Translations under genes and position numbers: made by a program
Source of the DNA: an uncultured Lachnospiraceae bacterium
GTDB taxonomy: Bacteria; Bacillota; Clostridia; Lachnospirales; Lachnospiraceae
Direction: 5' to 3'
Length of the DNA: 43,271 nt
Assembly: GCA_910579465.1 (NCBI GenBank)
Contig: CAJTUB010000013.1
Span: 1 to 43,271, forward strand
Shown here: piece by piece, positions 15,258 through 23,117 of the stretch
How positions within the stretch are numbered: the first letter of the stretch is position 1
Layout of the letters: the number at the start of each line of letters is the position of its first letter
Notes under the pieces: model-generated
Told to the model about the DNA's origin: nothing
The model's input: the letters and a program-made list of their open reading frames with translations, nothing else
Databases searched by the model: none

Positions 15258-15890
15258 ATGGCAAATTCATATCAAATCATAGAGGAAGCAACGTGGAAGC
15301 GGGCAATGCATTGCCGGGTGTTCCGGGATAGCGTGGAACCGGCGTTTTGCGTGACCTTCGAGCTGGATATTACCCGTTTTCTGAAAAGGGTGAAGGAGCA
15401 GGGATATTCGTTTACGCTTGCAATGGTTTATGCTGTATGTAAGTGCGCGAATGAGATAGAGGAGTTCCGGTATCGTTTTGTCGATGGGAAGGTAGTATTG
15501 TTTGATAAAATTGACACTGCGTTTACCTGGCTGAATCCGGAAACGGAGCTGTTTAAGGTAGTCAATGTCCCGATGCAGGATACCATGCAGGACTATATTG
15601 AAACAGCGGCGAAAACGGCAAAGGAGCAGACGGCGTATTTTACAGGACCGTTGGGGAATGATGTGTTTCAATGCTCGCCTATGCCCTGGGTGGCTTATAC
15701 GCATATTTCCCATACAAATTCGGGGAAGAGGGAGAATGCGACGCCTTTATTTGACTGGGGAAAATATGTTGAAAAGGACGGCAGGATAGTGATGCCGGTT
15801 TCGGTGCAGGCGCATCATTCGTTTGTTGACGGTCTGCATATCGGAAGGTTTGCAAATAGGCTGCAGGAATTTATGGAGGAGCAGCCATGA
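15258..15890 (+). CDS. Chloramphenicol acetyltransferase-like (CAT fold) protein
   Basis: A 210-residue protein of the CAT family, which transfers acetyl from acetyl-CoA to a hydroxyl. The catalytic His lies in VQAHHSFVDGLHIGRF (H-H-x3-D-G, residues about 187-202), and the trimer-type order is seen: FCVTFELDITRFLKRVKEQG, FTLAMVYAVCKCANEIEEFR, VPWVAYTHIS-like near residue 145. Ribosome site GGAGGAGGG precedes the ATG; a TATACT -10 lies at 15223. Chloramphenicol may or may not be the substrate. First gene of a four-gene overlapping operon. Confidence 0.85.
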   Translation: MANSYQIIEEATWKRAMHCRVFRDSVEPAFCVTFELDITRFLKRVKEQGYSFTLAMVYAVCKCANEIEEFRYRFVDGKVVLFDKIDTAFTWLNPETELFKVVNVPMQDTMQDYIETAAKTAKEQTAYFTGPLGNDVFQCSPMPWVAYTHISHTNSGKRENATPLFDWGKYVEKDGRIVMPVSVQAHHSFVDGLHIGRFANRLQEFMEEQP

Positions 15891-16822
15891 ACGAAGAGAT
15901 AATTACAAGGCTGTGGCTGGAGCATTTCCAGAAAGCCCCGCAGTCTGTTGAGCGTTGCACGGTAGGACAGGGAAATTATGTTTACATAGTGAAATGTGCA
16001 GGGGAGAAGTATGTGCTCCGGTGCAGTATGGAACAGGGGGCTTACGAGCCTGCAATTTACTGGCTGGAACGACTGGCGCCGCTTGAAATCCCTGTTCCAA
16101 GGGTAATTGCCAAAGGAAGATCTGAGGGATACGAATATCTGGTGTTATCGTATCTGGAAGGAAAGGATATCGGGCTTGTGTATCCGCAGCTGACAGCAGA
16201 AGAGAAGCGGACGGTTGCAAGGGAAGTCGTAGCAATCCAGGACAGGGTTGCGGCATTGGAGCTTGAAAATTTGGAGCCGGACTGGTCGTGGGCTTTGTTT
16301 ATCCGGGATATGTTGGAGAGGGCAGGGCAGCGTATTGCGGAAAATGGTTATTATTTTGAGGTAGAAAAGGTAGAGCGTCTCCGGACGTGCGCCGGGCAGC
16401 TTAAGGACTATTTTGCAAGGATAAAGCCGGTTGCCTATCTGGACGATATCAGCAGCAAAAATCTATTGATTCACAATGGGCGGCTATCCGGTATTATCGA
16501 TATAGACTGGATGGGAACCGGTGACCGGCTGACCTTTGCCGCCCTGACCAATATGGCGCTGCTTGACCTTGGGTATGCTACGGATTATGTGGAGTACATT
16601 TTGGAGGAGCTGCGGGCGGATGAGGAGGAAAGAAGGGCATTTTTGTTTTATACCCTGCTGTATTGCGTGGATTTTATGGGAGAGCGCGGCATGCAGTTCC
16701 TGGATAGAAGGGTAGAAGTGAATGAACGGATTGTGGACCGGCTGAATGGTATCTATGACCGGCTGTGGATGGAATGGGACAGAGTACGAGGAGGAAATGA
16801 AAATGGCGGTAAGCTTTTATGA
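15887..16822 (+). CDS. APH-like phosphotransferase with variant catalytic motif
   Basis: A 311-residue kinase of the aminoglycoside phosphotransferase/choline kinase fold. The N-lobe has GQGNYVYIVKCAGEKYVLRC, the hinge YLVLSYLEGKDIG, the catalytic loop YLDDISSKNLLIHNG and the metal loop GIIDIDWMGTGD. The usual H-G-D-x4-N is here L-D-D-x4-N; the catalytic Asp and Asn are kept, His and Gly are not. The start ATG overlaps the stop of the CAT-like gene (ATGA), so translation is coupled. Antibiotic or metabolite phosphorylation are both possible. Confidence 0.85.
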   Translation: MNEEIITRLWLEHFQKAPQSVERCTVGQGNYVYIVKCAGEKYVLRCSMEQGAYEPAIYWLERLAPLEIPVPRVIAKGRSEGYEYLVLSYLEGKDIGLVYPQLTAEEKRTVAREVVAIQDRVAALELENLEPDWSWALFIRDMLERAGQRIAENGYYFEVEKVERLRTCAGQLKDYFARIKPVAYLDDISSKNLLIHNGRLSGIIDIDWMGTGDRLTFAALTNMALLDLGYATDYVEYILEELRADEEERRAFLFYTLLYCVDFMGERGMQFLDRRVEVNERIVDRLNGIYDRLWMEWDRVRGGNENGGKLL

Positions 16823-17228
16823 AGAGGCGGAGGATACGCTATTAAAATTTGCGGTGATTATAGCAAGGATGGGAAACCGGTATGTGTTTTGCAAGCACTG
16901 TAAAAGGGATACATGGGAAATTCCAGGAGGACGCCGGGAACCCGGGGAAAGTATTCTGGATACCGCGAAGCGGGAGCTGCAGGAGGAGACAGGGGCGCTG
17001 CAGTTTCGTATAGAGCCGGTTTGCGTGTATTCTGTCAGCGCTGACAAGAGCCTTGACGGGCAGGAGTCGTTCGGGATGCTTTATTATGCGGAGATTCAGT
17101 CAATGGAAGAGGAGTTGCATAAGGAGATTGAACGGATTATTGTGACGGACCGGCTGCCGGAGCGGTGGACGTACCCGGAAATACAGCCGGAGCTGCTGAA
17201 AGAGGCGGAGAGGAGAGGCATTTTATGA
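16803..17228 (+). CDS. NUDIX hydrolase
   Basis: A 141-residue NUDIX protein with a textbook box, GGRREPGESILDTAKRELQE followed by ETG. The N-terminal FAVIIARMGNRYVFCKHCKR and WEIPGG fit MutT-like or diadenosine polyphosphate-type enzymes. Two ATGs lie 6 nt apart; GAGGAGG (16788-16794) is best placed for 16803. It overlaps the APH-like gene by 20 nt and the GNAT gene by 4 nt. Confidence 0.88.
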   Translation: MAVSFYEEAEDTLLKFAVIIARMGNRYVFCKHCKRDTWEIPGGRREPGESILDTAKRELQEETGALQFRIEPVCVYSVSADKSLDGQESFGMLYYAEIQSMEEELHKEIERIIVTDRLPERWTYPEIQPELLKEAERRGIL

Positions 17229-17659
17229 TAAGGGAGGTAAGGGATACCGATTTTGAGGGGCTGATGGAGCTGTATATGCAGCTTCACGATAATCCGATGC
17301 CGGAGAAGTCGCCTGAAATCATGGACTTGTGGAAGCGGATTCTGGAAGATGAGAATCATCATATTATTGTCGCGGAGGTTGACGGGAGGATTGTATCCTC
17401 CTGTGTCTGTGTGATTATTCCGAACCTGACGCATCACCAGCAGCCGTATGCCTTTGTTGAGAATGTAGTGACGGCGGAGGACTGCCGGAACCAGGGGTTC
17501 GCGACCGCCTGCCTGGACCATGCGAAGGAACTGGCCCAAAAGGAAAACTGCTATAAGATGATGCTGCTGACCGGCTCGAAAAAGGAGAGTACCTTAAACT
17601 TTTACCGGAAGGCAGGGTACAACAGTGAGGATAAGACGGCATTTATCCGGTGGCTTTAA
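17225..17659 (+). CDS. GNAT-family N-acetyltransferase
   Basis: A 144-residue GNAT: IREVRDTDFEGLMELYMQLH, then HHIIVAEVDGRIVSSCVCVI, AFVENVVTAEDCRNQGFATA (acetyl-CoA loop Q/R-x-x-G-x-A/G) and STLNFYRKAGYNSEDKTAFI. The substrate is unknown. The start is chosen because the ATGA overlaps the NUDIX stop codon. Last gene of the CAT/APH/NUDIX/GNAT operon, followed by a strong terminator. Confidence 0.88.
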   Translation: MIREVRDTDFEGLMELYMQLHDNPMPEKSPEIMDLWKRILEDENHHIIVAEVDGRIVSSCVCVIIPNLTHHQQPYAFVENVVTAEDCRNQGFATACLDHAKELAQKENCYKMMLLTGSKKESTLNFYRKAGYNSEDKTAFIRWL

Positions 17660-17672
17660 GGGAAAGAAAACA

Positions 17673-17701
17673 GGGCGGCCGCGCAGCTGTCGCGGTCGCC
17701 C
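17673..17701. terminator. Bidirectional terminator between convergent genes
   Basis: GGGCG-G-CCGCG (17673-17683) and CGCGG-T-CGCCC (17691-17701) form an 11-bp stem with a 7-nt loop. T-rich tails lie on both sides, better on the minus strand. It serves the GNAT gene and the hemerythrin-receiver gene. Confidence 0.75.
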
Positions 17702-17717
17702 CGGAAAATCAGGGTAT

Positions 17718-19064
17718 TTATTTTTTCCTTTTTTGCTTAAAGTAATTGTCAACTACTTTTTTAATTTCTTCCGGTTTCATGGTCTTTAGCATATAGCCGG
17801 TTGCCTTTAAGGACATGACGTTCTTGACGCTTTCCTTATCGCCTCTGCTGGTCAGGAAAATAACAGGAATGTCTGCCGTTTCCTCCTCGGAGCGGATCAT
17901 TTCAAGGGTCTGTCTGCCGTCGCAGATCGGCATTTCATAATCCAGAAGAATCAGGTCCGGTCTGTTTCTGGCGATGCATTTCAGTGCAGTGCTTGCAGAG
18001 TTTGCAAGTACAACGTCATAGTCGCTTCCTAGAAGCATTTTCATTGCATGCTGTATGACATCCGAATCATCGACAATCAGAATCTGCTCCTTCTCCGTTG
18101 TTTTTCCTTTATCCAGATACTTCTTGATTTCACTTGTCACGTTCCGCGGATTCAGCGTAAGTCCCAGCTCTCCGCCGGAAGCGGCAGCCGAAAGAATGCA
18201 GAAGCCAAAGTATCCCTCTCCGGTATTGAACAGAAGGCTGCATTCCGGGGTCTGCTCGTTAAACTCCTTTGCAAACTGTTCATATGTAAGCAGATGCTCC
18301 CTTTCAAGGTTAAATAAGCCGAGCGAAGGGAAGGCTGACTTAATGCAGTCCATAAACTGTACTGCGATATATCTTGTGGCATTGATAATCAGGTCGTCTA
18401 TTTTATCAAACCGGATTCCGAGCATCTGCCCGACCGTGCTGATAAGAAGGACTTCTTCAAAGGCCAGAATGACATCCCATTTTTTGCCCTGCTCCGAGGA
18501 ATAGACGAGCTTATAATAAAATCCTTTGCCGAAATCCTCCGCGCCGTAGTGGTCGCTGACAACGCGTGTTTCCAGCTTGAACATATCGTTGACTGTTTTT
18601 ATAATTGTCTGCTCAAGCGCGGTGATAACCTCCTCCGAAGGGAGGTTGCCCCATTTGCTTTTGACTTTTCCGGTGATTGTACTGTCCTCTGTTAAGGTAT
18701 GGGCAGTCATCCAGCCGATGCAGACACCCAGGAAGTGTCTTACGGTGTCCAGGGAGAAATTGCCCTCTACCAGCTCTTCCTCCAGGGCAGGAAGTGTTTT
18801 AGTCTTAAAATTGTCATGGAGGCGCTTGTGCATCGGATAGCCTTCGAAATTAATGGAATTCATATACTCTTCTTCTTTTGCGAAATGCTCCATGACGTGG
18901 TTTTTAAAGTATTTAATGCCCTCCCGGCCGACCCATTCGATTTTGGATTCGTGTTCGCTCATGGACAGTAATTTATTCATAATGGAAAAAAGCTGCTTAT
19001 GATCTTTGTCAATAAAATCTACTCCTATATTGAAGCGTTCCTGCCACTCCAGTTTTTCACTCAT
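17718..19064 (-). CDS. Hemerythrin-CheX-like-receiver fusion protein
   Basis: A 448-residue cytoplasmic protein with three parts. Residues 1-135 are a bacteriohemerythrin (GVDFIDKDHKQLFSIMNKLL, NHVMEHFAKEEEYM, HKRLHDNF, WMTAHTLTEDS) with all expected His/Glu/Asp di-iron ligands visible. Residues about 165-310 resemble a CheX/CheC-like phosphatase fold (DDLIINATRYIAVQFMD). Residues about 325-445 are a receiver domain: ILIVDDSD, phospho-Asp in LILLDYEMP, Thr/Ser in FLTSRGD and Lys in MLKTMKP. There is no output DNA-binding domain. It would couple oxygen or iron sensing to a phospho-relay. ATG 19064 is chosen because AAGGAGG is 8 nt upstream. Confidence 0.88.
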   Translation of the reverse strand: MSEKLEWQERFNIGVDFIDKDHKQLFSIMNKLLSMSEHESKIEWVGREGIKYFKNHVMEHFAKEEEYMNSINFEGYPMHKRLHDNFKTKTLPALEEELVEGNFSLDTVRHFLGVCIGWMTAHTLTEDSTITGKVKSKWGNLPSEEVITALEQTIIKTVNDMFKLETRVVSDHYGAEDFGKGFYYKLVYSSEQGKKWDVILAFEEVLLISTVGQMLGIRFDKIDDLIINATRYIAVQFMDCIKSAFPSLGLFNLEREHLLTYEQFAKEFNEQTPECSLLFNTGEGYFGFCILSAAASGGELGLTLNPRNVTSEIKKYLDKGKTTEKEQILIVDDSDVIQHAMKMLLGSDYDVVLANSASTALKCIARNRPDLILLDYEMPICDGRQTLEMIRSEEETADIPVIFLTSRGDKESVKNVMSLKATGYMLKTMKPEEIKKVVDNYFKQKRKK

Positions 19065-19170
19065 ACATACTTCCTCCTTAATTACATTGAAAATAATTGA
19101 GCTGTTTCTTTCTATCATACCATAAAATTGGAAATAACGAAATGCTTTTTACAAAAATTATTTTGTATTA

Positions 19171-19273
19171 GGTCTGACGCATGAAGGCAGCCCCGGCTTA
19201 CAAGCGGAGCCGCTGCCCTTCGTGCGTCAGACCCAACCTCACGGATATTCAAAAAATGCGGGAACCTGAGAGG
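19171..19273. repeat. Palindromic element, copy E (variant core, one terminus)
   Basis: GGTCTGACGC (19171-19180) and GCGTCAGACC (19224-19233) bound a 63-nt near-palindrome whose inner arms GGCAGC and GCTGCC also pair. It is followed by a right terminus AAAAAATGCGGGAACCTGAG (19251-19270) like those of the other copies. No matching left terminus is obvious. The core differs from copies A, B and C. Confidence 0.6.
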
Positions 19274-19281
19274 GGGTGCTA

Positions 19282-19310
19282 TTGATTTTTGCCTGCAGGT
19301 CCGGTAGAAT
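19282..19310 (+). promoter_or_regulatory. Promoter of the MATE gene
   Basis: TTGATT (19282-19287) and TAGAAT (19305-19310) with a 17-bp spacer. The element E terminus ends about 9 bp upstream of the -35 box. The leader to ATG 19435 is about 118 nt. Confidence 0.6.
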
Positions 19311-19434
19311 AGGTAAATGGAGAAGACGGAAGTTTTGTCAGGGGTTGGTAAGTCTGGACCCGGAGCTGTTTTGGGGCGGCATATGCGGGAAAACCGGAAA
19401 AAATGGAAAGGGACTTGTTCAGGAGGAAAGGGAA

Positions 19435-20760
19435 ATGAATAAGGATTTGACAACGGGAAAACCGGAGACGGTGCTTTGGAGGTTCTGCCTTCCGTTGTTC
19501 GGAAGTGTTTTGTTTCAGCAGCTGTATAACATTGCAGATAGTCTGGTGGCGGGGAAGTACCTTGGAGAGAATGCACTGGCAGCAGTAGGGAACAGTTATG
19601 AGATTACATTGATTTTTATTGCTTTTGCATTCGGCTGTAATATCGGCTGCTCGGTGATTGTTGCAAGGCTGTACGGCTCGAAAAGCTATCGGGAGATGAA
19701 AACTGCGGTTTATACTACGATGCTTGTGAGTGCGGTGTTGTGTGCGGTGCTGATTCTGTTCGGAATGCTCTGCGGAGAGACGCTGCTGCGGCTGATTCAT
19801 ACGCAGGATGAGATTCTCGCAGATTCCAGGCGGTATCTGGATATTTATATTTTCGGGCTGCCCTTTTTGTTTTTCTATAATATTGCGACCGGGATTTTTT
19901 CTGCCCTCGGGGATTCCAGGACACCGTTTTTCTTTCTGGCAGCCTCCTCGGTTGCTAATATATTGGTCGACATCCTGTTTGTTACAGGACTTCAGATGGG
20001 GGTTGCCGGAGTCGCCTGGGCGACGTTTTTGTGTCAGGGAATCAGCTGTCTGCTGGCGGTGATTGCGGTATTAAAGCGTCTGGCGGGGGTTCCCGCGGAG
20101 GGAAAGGCAGCGCTGTTTTCGTTTCCGTTGTTAAAGCGGATTGCAGTTATTGCAATTCCCAGTATGCTGCAGCAGAGCTTTATTTCAGTCGGGAATATCA
20201 TTATCCAGGGCGTAATCAATGACTGCGGTGTAGGTGTGACTGCCGGCTATGCGGCGGCGATTAAGCTGAATAATCTGGTGATTACCTCATTTACTACCCT
20301 CGGGAACGGTATTTCCAATTATACCTCGCAAAATCTCGGTGCCGGGCTGCTGCCGCGGATTAAGGAGGGCTTTAAAGCGGGGGTAAAGCTGATATGGCTG
20401 CTTTGTGCGCCGATAGTGCTTTTGTATCTTGCTGCGGCAAGGTATCTGGTCGCTTTTTTTATTGAGAAGCCTTCCGAATTGGCGCTTTCTTCCGGAATGC
20501 AGTTCCTTTTTGTGGTTGCGCCGTTCTATTTTGTAGTCTCCCTGAAGCTGGTTGCAGATGGGGTACTCCGGGGCGCCGGTCTGATGAAGAGGTTTATGGC
20601 AGCCACTTTTACCGACCTTGTGCTGCGCGTTGTGCTTGCAATTCTGCTGGCGGAGCGTGCAGGCTATCTCGGAATCTGGTGCGCATGGCCAATCGGGTGG
20701 AGCGTTGCCATGGTGATGTCGGTGGCATTTTACCGGAAGCAGTTTGGAAAATCTGCGTAA
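19435..20760 (+). CDS. MATE-family efflux transporter
   Basis: A 441-residue integral membrane protein with about 12 hydrophobic segments and the MATE layout: LWRFCLPLFGSVLFQQLYNI near the N-terminus, DSLVAGKYLGENALAAVG, and the second-half repeat LKRIAVIAIPSMLQQSFISV. Proteins of this family export drugs or toxic metabolites using Na+ or H+ gradients. The start MNKDL is supported by AGGAGGAAAGGGAAATG; the longer frame upstream is not needed. Single-gene unit with its own promoter and terminator. Confidence 0.9.
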   Translation: MNKDLTTGKPETVLWRFCLPLFGSVLFQQLYNIADSLVAGKYLGENALAAVGNSYEITLIFIAFAFGCNIGCSVIVARLYGSKSYREMKTAVYTTMLVSAVLCAVLILFGMLCGETLLRLIHTQDEILADSRRYLDIYIFGLPFLFFYNIATGIFSALGDSRTPFFFLAASSVANILVDILFVTGLQMGVAGVAWATFLCQGISCLLAVIAVLKRLAGVPAEGKAALFSFPLLKRIAVIAIPSMLQQSFISVGNIIIQGVINDCGVGVTAGYAAAIKLNNLVITSFTTLGNGISNYTSQNLGAGLLPRIKEGFKAGVKLIWLLCAPIVLLYLAAARYLVAFFIEKPSELALSSGMQFLFVVAPFYFVVSLKLVADGVLRGAGLMKRFMAATFTDLVLRVVLAILLAERAGYLGIWCAWPIGWSVAMVMSVAFYRKQFGKSA

Positions 20761-20778
20761 AATTGATAGTAAAAATAG

Positions 20779-20834
20779 TTATCCATAGAAGAAGGGACCG
20801 TGCCTTGTGCAGAAGTCCCTTTTTCTATGGATAA
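20779..20834. terminator. Long bidirectional terminator hairpin
   Basis: TTATCCATAG (20779-20788) pairs with CTATGGATAA (20825-20834) and an inner GGGAC/GTCCC stem adds length. T and A runs flank the inner stem. It separates the convergent MATE and SOD genes. Confidence 0.7.
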
Positions 20835-20870
20835 GAAGTGCCTTGTATACCCTGCGTTTGCGGACAGATA

Positions 20871-21374
20871 CTAAGAGCGGTGCGGCTGTATAAGTTCGGT
20901 CGGGTTTTTGATAACACCGCAGGCAATTTTTTCACCGGAATTGCCGGACGGCTGGCTGATAAAATCATCCGGGTGGCGGTGAATGACAACGGAACGGTTT
21001 AAAATCATCGGGATGGTTAAGTAGCTGTCATACACAATGGTCCAGACGTAGCCGTCGTTGGAAAGGAGCGTCGGCAGGTCGCCGGCGTGCTCCGGGTGAG
21101 GGACATTGTCGGGGTTGTAGTGTTCCCCCGTATTTTTAAAATTGTTGGAGCAGTCACCCTTTTCATGTATGTGAAACGCAAAAAACGCCGGAGCATCGGG
21201 ATTATCGTCGGGAAGGCCGGTGATTTCCGTAGCAATTAAAAGTCCCGATTCCGGAAGGGCATAGAATTTTACGATGCCGACGATGTCCGGATGTTCCGCA
21301 TTTCCTTGCAGAACGGCGACGGCATCCGGCAGGTCTTCGGTAAGAAGGGAAAGAAAAAGATTTTCTGTTTGCAT
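20871..21374 (-). CDS. sodC: Cu/Zn superoxide dismutase family protein
   Basis: A 167-residue protein of the SodC family. The copper-site H-x-H is in FFAFHIHEKGDCS, the zinc region is GEHYNPDNVPHPEHAGDLP, and the last ligand His is in SVVIHRHPDDFISQPSGNSG, followed by ACGVI. All expected His/Asp ligands seem present. Most bacterial SodC proteins are exported, but no signal peptide is visible here (MQTENLFLSLL), suggesting a cytoplasmic protein or an uncharacterised export route. ATG 21374 has GAGG 7 nt upstream. The presence of such a protein in an anaerobe points to oxygen stress. Confidence 0.85.
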   Translation of the reverse strand: MQTENLFLSLLTEDLPDAVAVLQGNAEHPDIVGIVKFYALPESGLLIATEITGLPDDNPDAPAFFAFHIHEKGDCSNNFKNTGEHYNPDNVPHPEHAGDLPTLLSNDGYVWTIVYDSYLTIPMILNRSVVIHRHPDDFISQPSGNSGEKIACGVIKNPTELIQPHRS

Positions 21375-21454
21375 GACAGACCTCAAGGAGTCTTTCTAAC
21401 AGTGTATGCAGAAACGTGAGATGGTTGCGGAAAAAATTTCAAAACAGGAAAGTG

Positions 21455-21468
21455 AACAAATATTTGTT
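21455..21468. promoter_or_regulatory. Perfect 14-bp palindrome, candidate operator
   Basis: AACAAATATTTGTT is a perfect palindrome 8 bp upstream of the -35 box. A related CGAACAAATGT overlaps the spacer at 21484. Both resemble relaxed Gram-positive SOS boxes (GAAC-N4-GTTC type) but match incompletely. Confidence 0.35.
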
Positions 21469-21475
21469 TTTGCTA

Positions 21476-21504
21476 TTGAAAATCGAACAAATGTATGGTA
21501 TTAT
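21476..21504 (+). promoter_or_regulatory. Promoter of the radical SAM operon
   Basis: TTGAAA (21476-21481) and TATTAT (21499-21504) are spaced by 17 bp, with a very short leader (about 15 nt) to ATG 21525. Confidence 0.6.
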
Positions 21505-21524
21505 ATGAGCAAAGGAGGTGCGGT

Positions 21525-23099
21525 ATGATACTGAATGAGGCATTATCCCTGGAGCAGAAGCTCGGGATACTGGCAGATGCGGCAAAGTATGATGTTGCCT
21601 GCACCTCCAGTGGTATGCAGAGGGACGGGAAGAGCGGCGACATCGGAAATTCGATTGCGGCAGGAATCTGCCATTCCTTTTCCGCAGACGGCAGATGTAT
21701 TTCTCTGCTTAAGGTATTGTTTACCAATGAGTGCATTTACGACTGCAAGTATTGTATGAACCGTTCCTCCAATGATGTTCCGCGCGCCAGCTTTACGCCG
21801 CGTGAGCTGTGCGAGCTGACAATAAACTTTTATAAACGGAATTATATTGAGGGGTTGTTTTTAAGCTCCGGTATTCTGCATACGCCGGATTATACGATGG
21901 AGCTGATTTGTAAGACGCTCCGGATGCTGCGGGAGGAGTACCGGTTCCGTGGGTATATTCATTGTAAGGCGATACCGGGAGCAAATCCCCTGCTGGTCGA
22001 GTATGCGGGGTGGTATGCCGACCGTATGAGCGTGAATCTGGAGCTGCCGACGAATGAAGGACTGCGCAGCCTTGCGCCGAATAAAACACGGAAAAACATC
22101 CTGCGGCCGATGCGCCAGATTCAGTCAGGGATTGCAGAGAGCAGGAAGGAGCTCGGCTTCATGGGAGGGAATCACAGCGCCTACTGGTATACGAAGCGGG
22201 CGGCAGAGCAGGCAGGGCTCGTAGAGCGTTTCGGAGCAGGGCAGATAGGACAGGCTGCTGCTCCTTCGGAGAAAGAGAGGATACCGGAGGAGCAGGCGGG
22301 AGAGACAGGAGGGAGCCGTGAGGCAGCGCCGGCAGCGGACACGGACATGGCTCTGGCGGACGAAGGAAGCCGGACCGGGAGACCGGCGGCTGCTCCGGCA
22401 GGACTTTCCCTGTTAAAAGACGTCGGTGTGCCGTCCGGACGCGGATTTGCTGCGGCGGGGCAGAGTACACAGATGATTATAGGAGCAACACCGGAAACAG
22501 ATTACCAGCTGGTTTCTGTAGCAGAGGCACTTTATCAGAAGTTTGATTTAAAGCGGGTGTTTTACTCGGCATTTGTGAAGGTCAATGATGATACAAGCCT
22601 GCCGGACCTGCCGGGCGGTCCGCCGCTTTTACGGGAGCACAGGCTGTATCAGGCGGACTGGCTGATGCGTTATTACGGTTTCCGGGCAGGGGAGCTGCTT
22701 ACAGAGAAGCGGCCGAATTTTAATCCGGTGCTGGACCCGAAGTGTGACTGGGCGGTGCATCATCTGGAGCTGTTTCCGGTAGAGGTGTTAAAAGCAGACT
22801 ATTTTCTGTTGCTGCGTGTGCCGGGGGTCGGGCCGAAGTCGGCAAAGCGGATTGTGGAGGCGCGGCGCGGCGGTGCGCTTTCGTTTGAGGACTTGAAGAA
22901 AATCGGCGTGGTGCTGAAGCGGGCACAGTATTTTATTACCTGCGGCGGCAGAACGCTCGGGGTGCTGCCGTTCAATGAGGCGTATATTACGCAGAGCCTG
23001 ACTTTGGGTGAACGGCTTCCAAAGAACTTAAAGGAAGCGCTTTACGGGCATCAGATGTCATTGTTTGAGCTGCCGGGCTTTGAAACGGCGGCAGGATAA
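21525..23099 (+). CDS. Putative DNA modification/repair radical SAM protein (TIGR03916-like)
   Basis: A 524-residue protein. The iron-sulphur motif is C-x3-C-x2-C in NECIYDCKYCMNRSSND at residues about 75-91, followed by a radical SAM barrel (GLFLSSGILHTPDYTMELI, GYIHCKAIPGANPLLVEYAG, MSVNLELPTNEGL). The C-terminus has a helix-hairpin-helix DNA-binding element (LLRVPGVGPKSAKRIVEARR). It matches the radical SAM partner of the DUF4130 protein, a conserved two-gene pair of unproven DNA function. Residues about 235-305 are a low-complexity Ala/Gly/Glu-rich insertion just before STQMIIGATPETD. Start by AAAGGAGGTG. Confidence 0.9.
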   Translation: MILNEALSLEQKLGILADAAKYDVACTSSGMQRDGKSGDIGNSIAAGICHSFSADGRCISLLKVLFTNECIYDCKYCMNRSSNDVPRASFTPRELCELTINFYKRNYIEGLFLSSGILHTPDYTMELICKTLRMLREEYRFRGYIHCKAIPGANPLLVEYAGWYADRMSVNLELPTNEGLRSLAPNKTRKNILRPMRQIQSGIAESRKELGFMGGNHSAYWYTKRAAEQAGLVERFGAGQIGQAAAPSEKERIPEEQAGETGGSREAAPAADTDMALADEGSRTGRPAAAPAGLSLLKDVGVPSGRGFAAAGQSTQMIIGATPETDYQLVSVAEALYQKFDLKRVFYSAFVKVNDDTSLPDLPGGPPLLREHRLYQADWLMRYYGFRAGELLTEKRPNFNPVLDPKCDWAVHHLELFPVEVLKADYFLLLRVPGVGPKSAKRIVEARRGGALSFEDLKKIGVVLKRAQYFITCGGRTLGVLPFNEAYITQSLTLGERLPKNLKEALYGHQMSLFELPGFETAAG

Positions 23100-23117
23100 G
23101 ATAAAGGAGCGAGAAGG

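Noticed and set aside
15258..17659. Reading the CAT/APH/GNAT operon as a known antibiotic-resistance cassette
   Set aside because: No integron, plasmid or transposon border is adjacent, the composition matches the chromosome, and the APH-like motif is non-canonical; resistance is not established.
22159..22470. Pro/Ser-rich open frame antisense to the radical SAM insertion
   Set aside because: It mirrors the low-complexity insertion on the coding strand and has no start signal.
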